Assembly: GCF_004571075.1 (NCBI RefSeq)
Contig: NZ_SPQP01000008.1
Coordinates: forward strand, 62,001 to 126,000
Direction of reading: 5' to 3'
DNA: 64,000 nt
Source of the DNA: Blastococcus sp. TF02A-35
GTDB lineage: Bacteria; Actinomycetota; Actinomycetes; Mycobacteriales; Geodermatophilaceae
The notes under the pieces were generated by a model. That model searched no databases, was not told the origin of the DNA, and saw only the letters and a list, made by a program, of their open reading frames with translations. Positions 10,348 through 17,827 of this stretch are shown here, in pieces; the first letter of the stretch is position 1, and each line of letters opens with the position of its first letter. The translations under genes and the position numbers were made by a program.

Positions 10348-10352
10348 GGGGG

Positions 10353-11486
10353 ATGCTGAACCAGAACGGCCTTGTTCCGGTCTGGGGGGCTCCCCACCAT
10401 GAGGACGTGGTCACCGCCGAGACCGTCCGCCCGTCCGGAACCGCCCGCACCGCGCCCGTCGCCCCACGCCGACCGGCCGCCGCTGTCACCGTCCCCGTGT
10501 CACCCGAGTGCCGGGTCGACGTCGACGCCGTGGAGTCCCGCCTGTGGTGGCTCCTCGTCGCCCGGCTCCCGGCGGAGCTCGCCGGGTCGCTGCGCCCCGA
10601 CGTCGTCGTCGCAGCCGTGCGTCGCGCGACCGACCTGGCGCTGCGTGACCTGCACGGACTGGTCGCCCGCGATCCGGCGGCGATCTCGGCGGCATATGCG
10701 CTGACCAGCTACGTGTGCTTCCGAGCCGTGGCGTCCCACCGCCTGGCCCACGAGCTGCACCGGCTCGCGGACCGTGAGCCGGCCTCGGCAGAGCTGCTGC
10801 GAGGAGCGGCACGGGGCCTCGCCGAGCGGACCAAGGTCGAGACCGGGGTCGAGATCCACCCGGCCGCCCGCATCGGCGCGCGGTTCGTCCTCGACCACGG
10901 CGTGGGGACGGTCATCGGGGAGACGGCGGTGGTGGGTGAGGACTGCTACGTGCTGCAGGGGGTGGTCCTCGGGTCGGTCGGCATCGCGGACAACCCGACC
11001 GGCCCGCGTCATCCCACCGTGGGTGACCGGGTGGAGATCGGGTCGTTCGTGCGGGTGCTGGGGCCGGTGACGGTCGGCAGCGACTGCGTTCTCGATCCGC
11101 ACACCGTCGTGACCACCGACGTCCCGGCCGGCAGCCGGGTGCGCCTGGTGACCCAGCACCAGGTCACGTCGGGGACGGAGGCCACGTGGGTCGCCGGTGT
11201 CCGGCTCTGCCGGGGCCGGGTGACCGTGTGGGGCAGTGACCTGGCCGGGGTGACACCCCAGTTGCTGGAGCCTGATGGAACCGTCGTCGAGCTCAGGGTG
11301 GCCGTCCGTTCCGAGGAGCGGCTGGAGGCCGAGCTGCCCTCGCACCTGGGTGCGGTCGCCGGTGACCTCCTGCTGGTGGAGGAGGGTGAGCGATGTCGCC
11401 GTGCCCGTGTACGGCTGACCCATCAGTGGGCCGAGCGGCAGCACCGTTCCTGCGCGACGTGCCCACGGCGCGAGGACGTGCGGTGA
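10353..11486 (+). CDS. Serine O-acetyltransferase-like protein with extra C-terminal domain
   Basis: A left-handed beta-helix acyltransferase related to CysE. The catalytic Asp-His pair is D181-H182 in VLDHGVGTVIGET, followed by hexapeptide repeats (AVVGEDCYVLQGVVLG, VGDRVEIGSFVRVLG). It should acetylate L-serine or a similar amino acid. About 100 residues are added after the helix, perhaps a small beta-sandwich, ending in a cysteine tail CATCPRRED. The usual short CysE tail that docks into CysK is not recognisable. The start is uncertain: ATG 10353 or GTG 10407. It is the first gene of a four-gene operon and overlaps the next by a GTGA. Confidence 0.78.
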   Translation: MLNQNGLVPVWGAPHHEDVVTAETVRPSGTARTAPVAPRRPAAAVTVPVSPECRVDVDAVESRLWWLLVARLPAELAGSLRPDVVVAAVRRATDLALRDLHGLVARDPAAISAAYALTSYVCFRAVASHRLAHELHRLADREPASAELLRGAARGLAERTKVETGVEIHPAARIGARFVLDHGVGTVIGETAVVGEDCYVLQGVVLGSVGIADNPTGPRHPTVGDRVEIGSFVRVLGPVTVGSDCVLDPHTVVTTDVPAGSRVRLVTQHQVTSGTEATWVAGVRLCRGRVTVWGSDLAGVTPQLLEPDGTVVELRVAVRSEERLEAELPSHLGAVAGDLLLVEEGERCRRARVRLTHQWAERQHRSCATCPRREDVR

Positions 11487-12928
11487 GCGGTGGCTCGGGC
11501 GCACCCACGGCCAGGAATGTGCTGCTCGGGGTCGTCTACCTGCTGATCGTGCTGATCTGGGGCACGACCTGGTACGCGATGAAGGTGTCGGTGGAGTCGA
11601 TCCCGCCGATCACCTCTGCCGGCCTGCGCTTCGCCTGCGCGTTCCCCTTCCTGCTCGTCGCCGTGTGGCTCGTGCCGTCGTGGCGTCTCCTGCCCCCGCC
11701 GGGCAGTCGCTGGCTGGCGGCGGTGCTCACCGTCAGCTACGTGGCCGTTCCGTATGCGCTGATCAACTACGGCGAGCAACGCACCTCGTCGGGGCTGGCC
11801 GCGATCATCTTCGCCTCGGTCACGGTGCTGCTCGTCGTCATGTCGGTGGCGCTCGGCACCACCCGCGTCACGCCGGTGCAGTGGGGAGCGATCACCGTGG
11901 GCCTCGGATTGCTGGCGGCTCTGGTGATCGCGGCGGGCGAGGGGCTCGGCGTCTCCAGCCCGGTCGGCCCGCTGGCGATCTTCGTCGCCGCCGTTCTGCA
12001 CGCGCTGAGCTACGCCCTGATCGCCCGGTTCGGCCGCGAGGTCGATGTCATCAGCCTGGAGGTGCTGCCCATCGGCCTGGGTGGGGCGCTCCTGCTGGCG
12101 CTGGGAGCGGTGGTCGAGCGCCCGGAGATCGGAGCGGTCACGGCGCGCTCCTTCACCGCGGTGCTGTATCTCGCCCTGGTCGCCTCGGTCATCGGCTTCG
12201 CCCTGTACTTCCACCTCCTCCAGCGAGTGACGCCGGTCGTCGGCTCCTTCGTGTTCATCTTCTTCCCGATCGTGGCCCTGGGACTGTCGGTCGCGCTGGA
12301 GGGCGTGCGCTTCACCGTGCCCATGGCACTCGCCGTCCTCGGGGTGCTCGTGGCCTTCTCGGTCGCGAAGACGGCCGGCGCCGGGGCGCCGGCGGAGACG
12401 GCGGAGGTCTCCGAGGGTGTGCTCGCGGGTGCGTGCGCGGCCGCCGAGCGCGCGTTCCCCAAGGAGGCCTGCGGCTTCGGCCTGGTCTCCGGCGAGCTGC
12501 GCGCCGTCGCCAACATGGCCGACGAGAGCGTTGGTCCCGAGGAGGTGCCCTGGCACCGGAGCGGCGAGACGGGCTACGTCATGGCACCGGCCGACGTGCG
12601 CTACCTGGAGGACAGCCTGGACGGGCCCGCTCCGGTCGATCTGATCTACCACTCGCACCCGAACGGGGCCGCGTACTTCTCGGCCGAGGACCTGCGGCAC
12701 GCGGTGTTCGAGGGGCGTCCGGTCTTCCCGGGGGTGCGGCACCTCGTGGTCGGTGTGACCTCCGACGGTGTGCAGGAGGCGGCCCTCTTCGACCTCTCCG
12801 ACGGCACGGCGCGGGAGCTCCGGCGGTGGGGCCGGGAAGCGCTGCCCGCTCGGGGCACCCGGGGCGACCGCAGGGCGGAGCACCCGCCGGCTCCGGACTC
12901 CCTGGTGCACTCGGAGGTCCGGGGATGA
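11483..12928 (+). CDS. EamA-family exporter fused to a JAMM metallopeptidase domain
   Basis: A 481-residue fusion. Residues about 10-300 form ten hydrophobic helices in the two-EamA-repeat pattern of drug/metabolite exporters, a group that includes cysteine/O-acetylserine exporters. Residues about 315-440 form an MPN/JAMM domain with a full metal motif: E328 (KEACGFG) and H390-S-H392-x7-S400-x2-D403. This domain resembles Mec of Mycobacterium, which frees cysteine from the carrier CysO. With ten helices the peptidase should face the cytosol. The GTG at 11483 overlaps the SAT-like stop, and ATGA couples it to the CysK-like gene. Exported substrate and peptidase target are unknown. Confidence 0.85.
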   Translation: MSGGSGAPTARNVLLGVVYLLIVLIWGTTWYAMKVSVESIPPITSAGLRFACAFPFLLVAVWLVPSWRLLPPPGSRWLAAVLTVSYVAVPYALINYGEQRTSSGLAAIIFASVTVLLVVMSVALGTTRVTPVQWGAITVGLGLLAALVIAAGEGLGVSSPVGPLAIFVAAVLHALSYALIARFGREVDVISLEVLPIGLGGALLLALGAVVERPEIGAVTARSFTAVLYLALVASVIGFALYFHLLQRVTPVVGSFVFIFFPIVALGLSVALEGVRFTVPMALAVLGVLVAFSVAKTAGAGAPAETAEVSEGVLAGACAAAERAFPKEACGFGLVSGELRAVANMADESVGPEEVPWHRSGETGYVMAPADVRYLEDSLDGPAPVDLIYHSHPNGAAYFSAEDLRHAVFEGRPVFPGVRHLVVGVTSDGVQEAALFDLSDGTARELRRWGREALPARGTRGDRRAEHPPAPDSLVHSEVRG

Positions 12929-13887
12929 CCCTGCTGTCCTCGGTGCTGGACGCGGTGGGCGGGACGCCGCTCGTCCGTCTCGACCGGCTCGCGCCCGCGG
13001 GCACCCGGTTGCTGCTGAAGTGCGAGCAGCTCAATCCCGGCGGCAGCCACAAGGCCCGCATCGCCCTCAACATGATCCGCGCGGCGGAGCGGGACGGCTG
13101 GCTCACGCCGGGCTCGGGGCAGACGATCCTCGAGCCGACCGGCGGGAACACGGGCATGGGCATCGCGATGGCAGCGGCCGTCCTGGGCTATCGGGTGGTG
13201 CTGGTCGTCCCCGACAACTACAGCCTCGACAAGCAGCGGTTGCTGCGAGCGCTGGGAGCCGAGGTCGTGCTGTCCGACAGCACGCGGGGGAACAACTCCC
13301 ACGGTGAGAAGGCGATGGAGCTGCAGTTCGAGAACCCCACGTGGGTGATGCTCAACCAAGGGGCGAACCCGGCCAACCCGGCTGTCCACCGCGACGTGAC
13401 CGCTCGGGAGCTGGTGAGGGACCTGGGTGGCCTCGATCCCGACGTGCTGGTCGCCGGGATCGGCACCGGGGGGCACATCAGTGGCGTGGGCGCGGTGCTG
13501 CGCGAGCGCTACCCCGCCCTCCGGATCATCGGGGTCGAGCCCGAGGGGTGCTCCTTGCGGGAGAATCGTTACCGCCGGCACCGCATCCAGGGGCTGGCGA
13601 TCGGCTACGTGCCCGCGAACCTCGACGTCCGGCTGCTCGACGACGTCTGCACGGTGAGCGAAGGGGAGGCCGTCGCGGGGATGCGAGCGCTGATGCGCAG
13701 CGAGGGGATCTGCGCCGGGGTGTCGACGGGGGCGAACATCGCTGCCTCCCTGCGCCTGGCTGCGCAGCTCCCCCCGGACGCGACGGTGCTGACGTTCGCC
13801 TACGACGGGGCACACGACTACCTGGACCTGCTCGGCGAGGACGGCGCCGACCTGGCCGCCACCACGACGGATGGGACCCAGGCATGA
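12925..13887 (+). CDS. Divergent O-acetylserine sulfhydrylase-like PLP enzyme
   Basis: A fold-type II PLP enzyme of 320 residues close to CysK/CysM. The PLP lysine is K43 in GGSHKAR, where sulfhydrylases have SVKDR-like sequence. The substrate loop is TGGNTG (72-77), the phosphate loop GTGGH (180-184, usually GTGGT), and the residue facing the pyridine nitrogen appears to be T268 in VSTGAN (usually SSGA). These changes suggest beta-replacement on an O-activated serine with a nucleophile other than plain sulfide, though cysteine formation is not excluded. It is coupled by ATGA overlaps to the exporter-JAMM gene before it and the AlaX gene after it. Confidence 0.85.
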   Translation: MTLLSSVLDAVGGTPLVRLDRLAPAGTRLLLKCEQLNPGGSHKARIALNMIRAAERDGWLTPGSGQTILEPTGGNTGMGIAMAAAVLGYRVVLVVPDNYSLDKQRLLRALGAEVVLSDSTRGNNSHGEKAMELQFENPTWVMLNQGANPANPAVHRDVTARELVRDLGGLDPDVLVAGIGTGGHISGVGAVLRERYPALRIIGVEPEGCSLRENRYRRHRIQGLAIGYVPANLDVRLLDDVCTVSEGEAVAGMRALMRSEGICAGVSTGANIAASLRLAAQLPPDATVLTFAYDGAHDYLDLLGEDGADLAATTTDGTQA

Positions 13888-14597
13888 CCGAGCGCTACGA
13901 GCTGGTGGATGCGACGGTCCGTGACTGGGATGCCGTGGTTCTGGCCTCCGGTCCCGACGGCGTCGTCCTGGACCGCTCCGCCTTCTACCCCGGGGGTGGC
14001 GGTCAGCCACCGGATCACGGCGTCCTGCTCTGGGCGGGGGTCCGGACCCGCGTCGTCGGATCTCGTCGCGGTGACGATGTCGTCCTCGTCGTCCACGAGG
14101 AGGACCCCGTTCCCCCGGTGGGGACCGCGGTCCGCGGCGCCCTGGACGACGCCCACCGGACCGCGCTCATGCGGACGCACTCGGCGCTGCACGTGCTCTC
14201 GGCCGTGGTCCACCGTGACTTCGCGGCGCGGGTGACCGGCAGCGGGATGCAGCCCCTGCTGGGGCGCATGGACTTCAACCTGGCCGAGGTCCCCCCGGAC
14301 TTCCGGACGGCCGTGGAGGACGCGTGCAACGCCGCCATCGCGGCAGACCACCGGGTGGAGGTGCGGTTCGTCGCCGCCACCGAGGCCGCCGCGCTACCGG
14401 AGCTGTCGCGGTCCGAGGAGAGCCACGTCCCCGAAGGGCTGGAGATCGTGCGTCTGGTCGACATCGTCGGGCTGGACACCCAGGCCGACGCGGGCACGCA
14501 CGTCGCGTCCACGGCGCAGATCGGCGCGGTGCGCGTGACCAAGCTCGAGAGCAAGGGCAGGGGATTCCGCCGGGTGCGGCTGGCGGTCGAGAACTGA
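13884..14597 (+). CDS. AlaX-type alanyl-tRNA editing domain protein
   Basis: A 237-residue free-standing editing domain of the threonyl/alanyl-tRNA synthetase second additional domain family. It has the FYPGGGGQP entry motif (from residue 34), the metal motif H99-x3-H103 (HSALH), and the second metal motif as D202-A-G-T-H206, where the standard form is C-x3-H. AlaX proteins remove serine or glycine wrongly attached to tRNA-Ala. As the last gene of an amino-acid synthesis and export operon it may clear tRNA mischarged with the pathway product, a self-protection role that is inferred. It is joined to the CysK-like gene by an ATGA overlap. Confidence 0.85.
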   Translation: MTERYELVDATVRDWDAVVLASGPDGVVLDRSAFYPGGGGQPPDHGVLLWAGVRTRVVGSRRGDDVVLVVHEEDPVPPVGTAVRGALDDAHRTALMRTHSALHVLSAVVHRDFAARVTGSGMQPLLGRMDFNLAEVPPDFRTAVEDACNAAIAADHRVEVRFVAATEAAALPELSRSEESHVPEGLEIVRLVDIVGLDTQADAGTHVASTAQIGAVRVTKLESKGRGFRRVRLAVEN

Positions 14598-14623
14598 CCG
14601 TCCGCCGCACCCGGCGACGTGGA

Positions 14624-16747
14624 TCAGGCGGTCACGGTGGGCGGCACCATGGATGCGTTCACCAGCGGCTGCCGGTCCCACGCCCGGTGCATGCCCAGCG
14701 CGGCGATCGTCTCCGCGGACATCGCGGCGTTCGCCTTCTTGCCGGTGATGACGCCGGGGGCCTTGGGGTCGATGCCCGCGGCGCGCAGCACCTCGACGCC
14801 GTCGCCCCACGCCCCGATGCCCTTCAGGTGGCGGAACGCCTCCTGCAGCATCACCAGGGCGCGGAAGTCGCCGTCCTTGGGTGCGCCGTCGGCCACGACG
14901 ATCGCGTCGAACTCGATCGAGCGGCCGGTGGCGAAGGTCCGCTCCACGATCTCGACGTCGCGGCCGCTGACCAGCTGGCCACCGTGCGGGGCGATCACCT
15001 TCACCTGGGCGCCCTCGGCCTCCAGCGCCTCGCGCAGCTTCGCGATGCCCTTCAGGTCGGCCTTCGGGCCGGCGACCACGCCGACGATCCGGCCGTCGAT
15101 CGGGAACGGCGTCGGCTTGATCTGGCGCAGCGCCGGCGACTCGCCGCGCACCTTCTCCGGCTTGATCTTCTTCGGCACCGGCAGACCCAGGCCCGCGGCC
15201 ACCTGCGCGCAGAGCTTCTCGTCGATGCGGGCCAAGATGGTGAGGGCCCGCTCCTTGATCGGCTGCTCGAAGCACTTGCCGAGCTCGAAGGTGTAGGCGT
15301 CGATCACGTGCTGCTGCTCGACGCTGGTCAGGCTCTTGTAGAACAGCGCCGGCTGCGAGAAGTGGTCGTCGAAGGACGCCGGCGCGCTCCGGCCCACCTC
15401 GCCGCTGACCGGCCGCGGCACGTTGACGTAGCCGCCCTCGGACCAGTCGGCCGGGAACGGGCTGCCGCCGTCCACGCTGTTGGGCGTGTAGGGCGCCTGG
15501 CCCTGGTGGACGGCGTGCTGGTGGAAGCCGTCACGGGTGTTGTCGTTCACCGGGGCGTGCGGCCGGTTGACCGGGATCTGGGTGAAGTTCGGTCCGCCCA
15601 GCCGGGTCAGCTGGGTGTCCAGGTAGGAGAAGTTGCGGCCCTGGAGCAGCGGGTCGTTGGTGCCCTCGATGCCCGGCACGAGGTGGCCGGTGTGGAAGGC
15701 GACCTGCTCGGTCTCGGCGAAGAAGTTCGTCGGGTTCGCGTTGAGCACCAGCTTGCCGATCGGCTGCACCGGGGCGAGCTCCTCCGGCACGATCTTGGTC
15801 GGGTCGAGCAGGTCGATGCCCTCGAAGGTCTCCTCCGGGGTGTCGGGGAAGACCTGGATGCCGAGCTCCCACTCCGGGAAGGCGCCGGCCTCGATCGACT
15901 CGTACAGGTCGCGGCGGTGGAAGTCGGGGTCGACACCCGCGGCGATCTGGGCCTCCTCCCAGGTCAGGGAGTGCACGCCCAGCTTCGGCTTCCAGTGGAA
16001 CTTGACCAGCACCGTCTCGCGCTCGGCGTTCACCAGCCGGAAGGTGTGGACGCCGAAGCCCTCCATCGTCCGGTAGCTGCGCGGGATGCCCCGGTCGCTC
16101 ATGTTCCAGATCGTGTGGTGCGTGGCCTCGGTGTGGAGGGTGACGAAGTCCCAGAAGGTGTCGTGGGCCGACTGCGCCTGCGGGATCTCGTGGTCCGGGT
16201 GCGGCTTGCCCGCGTGGATCACGTCGGGGAACTTGATCGCGTCCTGGATGAAGAACACCGGGATGTTGTTGGCGACGAGGTCCCAGGTGCCCTCCTTCGT
16301 GTAGAACTTCGTCGCGAACCCACGGGTGTCGCGCACCGTGTCGGCCGAGCCGCGCGAGCCCAGCACGGTGGAGAAGCGGACGAAGACCGGCGTCTCCAGG
16401 CCCTTCTCGGCCAGGACGGCGGCCCGGGTCACCGAGGCGGCGGTGCCGTAGGCGGTGAAGACGCCGTGGGCGCCGGAGCCGCGGGCGTGCACCACGCGCT
16501 CCGGGATGCGCTCGTGGTCGAAGTGCATGATCTTCTCGCGGAGGTGGAAGTCCTCCAGCAGCACCGGGCCGCGCGGGCCCGCCTTGAGCGAGTGGTCGGT
16601 GTCGGGGATCCGGACACCGTTCGGGGTGGTGAGCGTGTCACCGGCCTGGGCCCGTGGGTCGCGGCCGTCCTTCGGTCCCTCGTAGCCGACACCGGTCGGG
16701 CTGACGGTGCGGGGCGCGGACGTGTTCGGCTTGCGCGTGGGGGGCAC
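14624..16747 (-). CDS. katE: Large-subunit catalase (HPII/KatE type)
   Basis: Clade 2 heme catalase of 707 residues that decomposes hydrogen peroxide. The distal histidine lies in VVHARGSGAHG, the distal asparagine in LVANNIPVFF, and the proximal heme tyrosine in NFSYLDTQLTRLG. The last 150 residues are the flavodoxin/DJ-1-like domain typical of large catalases (DGRIVGVVAGPKADLKG to the C-terminus). The GTG start at 16747 has a GAGGAG ribosome binding site. It is a single gene; an array of TTCCGC/GCGGAA half-sites lies in the divergent upstream region. Confidence 0.95.
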   Translation of the reverse strand: MPPTRKPNTSAPRTVSPTGVGYEGPKDGRDPRAQAGDTLTTPNGVRIPDTDHSLKAGPRGPVLLEDFHLREKIMHFDHERIPERVVHARGSGAHGVFTAYGTAASVTRAAVLAEKGLETPVFVRFSTVLGSRGSADTVRDTRGFATKFYTKEGTWDLVANNIPVFFIQDAIKFPDVIHAGKPHPDHEIPQAQSAHDTFWDFVTLHTEATHHTIWNMSDRGIPRSYRTMEGFGVHTFRLVNAERETVLVKFHWKPKLGVHSLTWEEAQIAAGVDPDFHRRDLYESIEAGAFPEWELGIQVFPDTPEETFEGIDLLDPTKIVPEELAPVQPIGKLVLNANPTNFFAETEQVAFHTGHLVPGIEGTNDPLLQGRNFSYLDTQLTRLGGPNFTQIPVNRPHAPVNDNTRDGFHQHAVHQGQAPYTPNSVDGGSPFPADWSEGGYVNVPRPVSGEVGRSAPASFDDHFSQPALFYKSLTSVEQQHVIDAYTFELGKCFEQPIKERALTILARIDEKLCAQVAAGLGLPVPKKIKPEKVRGESPALRQIKPTPFPIDGRIVGVVAGPKADLKGIAKLREALEAEGAQVKVIAPHGGQLVSGRDVEIVERTFATGRSIEFDAIVVADGAPKDGDFRALVMLQEAFRHLKGIGAWGDGVEVLRAAGIDPKAPGVITGKKANAAMSAETIAALGMHRAWDRQPLVNASMVPPTVTA

Positions 16748-16822
16748 GGGTCTCCTCGGAGGTAATCGACTGCTTCGATCCCCGGCGCGCTACCCGAGCG
16801 GCTGGCCAGCGCAAACGACCGC

Positions 16823-16845
16823 TTCCGCGCAGCGGAACGTTCCGC
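16823..16845. promoter_or_regulatory. TTCCGC/GCGGAA half-site array between katE and a DoxX-like gene
   Basis: TTCCGC (16823-16828), GCGGAA (16832-16837) and TTCCGC (16840-16845) alternate; the last two make the perfect palindrome GCGGAACGTTCCGC. The array is about 75 nt from the katE start and 30 nt from the DoxX-like start, a plausible operator for either gene. The binding protein is unknown. Confidence 0.4.
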
Positions 16846-16874
16846 AGCGCCCGGCGCCGGGGCAGGATCGCGCC

Positions 16875-17288
16875 ATGACCGACGTTCCCGCGCTGGGTCT
16901 GGCCGCGCTGATGACCGGTTCGGGGATCGGGCACGCCGTCGCGCCCGCGTACTTCGGCCGTCTGGTGCCGGACTGGCTGCCCGCGCCGGAGGCCGCCGTC
17001 GCGGTCAGCGGTGCCCTGGACGTCCTGGCCGGGGTGCTCGTCGCCGTCCCTGCCACACGGTCCGCGGGCGGGTGGCTGACGGCCGGGCTGATCACCGCCT
17101 ACCTGCCGGCGCACCTGGACCCGCTCCGCCGGGCCGCCTCGGCAGCCCGCATGTTCGACCGCACGCCGGGCATCGCGGCCCGGGTGCTGGTGAACGTGGG
17201 CTACATCGGCTGGGCGGTGGCCGTGGCCCGCGCGGGCGGACCGGTCAGGCGAACGCCCACCGGGCCTCGGCGAGCACCGCGGGGCTGA
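16875..17288 (+). CDS. Small DoxX-like membrane protein
   Basis: A 137-residue protein with four hydrophobic segments in the DoxX/MauE-like pattern: GSGIGHAVAPAYFGRLVPDW, then AVSGALDVLAGVLVAVPATR, GWLTAGLITAYLPAHLDPLRR and VNVGYIGWAVAVARA. DoxX-like proteins are linked to redox or quinone chemistry at the membrane, but this member has no obvious catalytic residues. The ATG follows CAGGAT by 6 nt. Its last 44 nt overlap the convergent DUF6817 gene. Confidence 0.65.
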   Translation: MTDVPALGLAALMTGSGIGHAVAPAYFGRLVPDWLPAPEAAVAVSGALDVLAGVLVAVPATRSAGGWLTAGLITAYLPAHLDPLRRAASAARMFDRTPGIAARVLVNVGYIGWAVAVARAGGPVRRTPTGPRRAPRG

Positions 17289-17775
17289 GCACCGGTGCCC
17301 ACCGCTCGGTGAGCCGCCGGAAGTACGCGCCGTGCTCCTCGAGGAAGCCGGGCGCGTGCTCGGCGACGTCGATCTCGTTGACCAGGCTCAGGTCGGTGAA
17401 CTCGCGGAGCTGGTCGGCGTCGAGCTCCTCGACGGCGCCGGTGTGCCGGTCGTGCACCCGGCGGGTGGTCGCCAGCTCCGCCCAGGTCGCGTCCCGGTCG
17501 CACGCGCCGTACCGGCGCACCAGCTCCTCGGCCGCCGGGCCGATGATCCCGGTCAGCAGCGGCCGCTCGTCGTCGGCGAGGAGCCGGACGTCGAACCCCT
17601 GGGTGCCGTAGACGGCGTGCGCCCGGCCGGCCAGCTGCACGGAGAGGGAGAGGCCGAGCGCCGCGAGCCGCCCCTGCACCCGCTCCAGGTGGCCGTCCAG
17701 GGTGCCGCCGGGGTGCGCGATGCCTTCGGCGCCGCGACCGCGCAGCAGCGCCGTCAGCCGCTCGGTGCTCTCCAT
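17245..17775 (-). CDS. DUF6817 domain protein
   Basis: A 176-residue soluble protein with the DUF6817 pattern: GIAHPGGTLDGHLERVQGRL at the start, then LSVQLAGRAHAVYGTQGFD and ADQLREFTDLSLVNEIDVAE. Several conserved His and Asp residues (H22, H30, H56 region) suggest an HD-like metal-binding helical fold, so a hydrolase is possible but not shown. The ATG at 17775 lies 8 nt behind TACCGT without a Shine-Dalgarno, which suggests a leaderless mRNA. Its end overlaps the DoxX-like gene by 44 nt. Confidence 0.7.
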   Translation of the reverse strand: MESTERLTALLRGRGAEGIAHPGGTLDGHLERVQGRLAALGLSLSVQLAGRAHAVYGTQGFDVRLLADDERPLLTGIIGPAAEELVRRYGACDRDATWAELATTRRVHDRHTGAVEELDADQLREFTDLSLVNEIDVAEHAPGFLEEHGAYFRRLTERWAPVLSPAVLAEARWAFA

Positions 17776-17783
17776 GGCCGGCG

Positions 17784-17789
17784 ACGGTA
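17784..17789 (-). promoter_or_regulatory. -10 element of the leaderless DUF6817 gene
   Basis: TACCGT on the minus strand, 8 nt before the ATG at 17775, with no ribosome binding site between. Confidence 0.4.
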
Positions 17790-17827
17790 GCAGTGTGACC
17801 TCGGGGGACGCGGGTAGGGCGGCACCC

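Noticed and set aside
13884-14597. AlaX gene as a pseudogene because the Cys ligand is missing
   Set aside because: The frame is intact, all other motifs are present, Asp is a possible metal ligand, and translation is coupled to the operon.
9375-14597. A CysO-like sulfur carrier gene hidden in the operon
   Set aside because: All four genes overlap and the only gap (63 nt) holds the operator; no small frame ending in Gly-Gly is seen here or in the flanks.
17245-17288. Frame error at the overlap of the DoxX-like and DUF6817 genes
   Set aside because: Both proteins keep family features up to their ends; a 44-nt convergent overlap is acceptable in so dense a genome.
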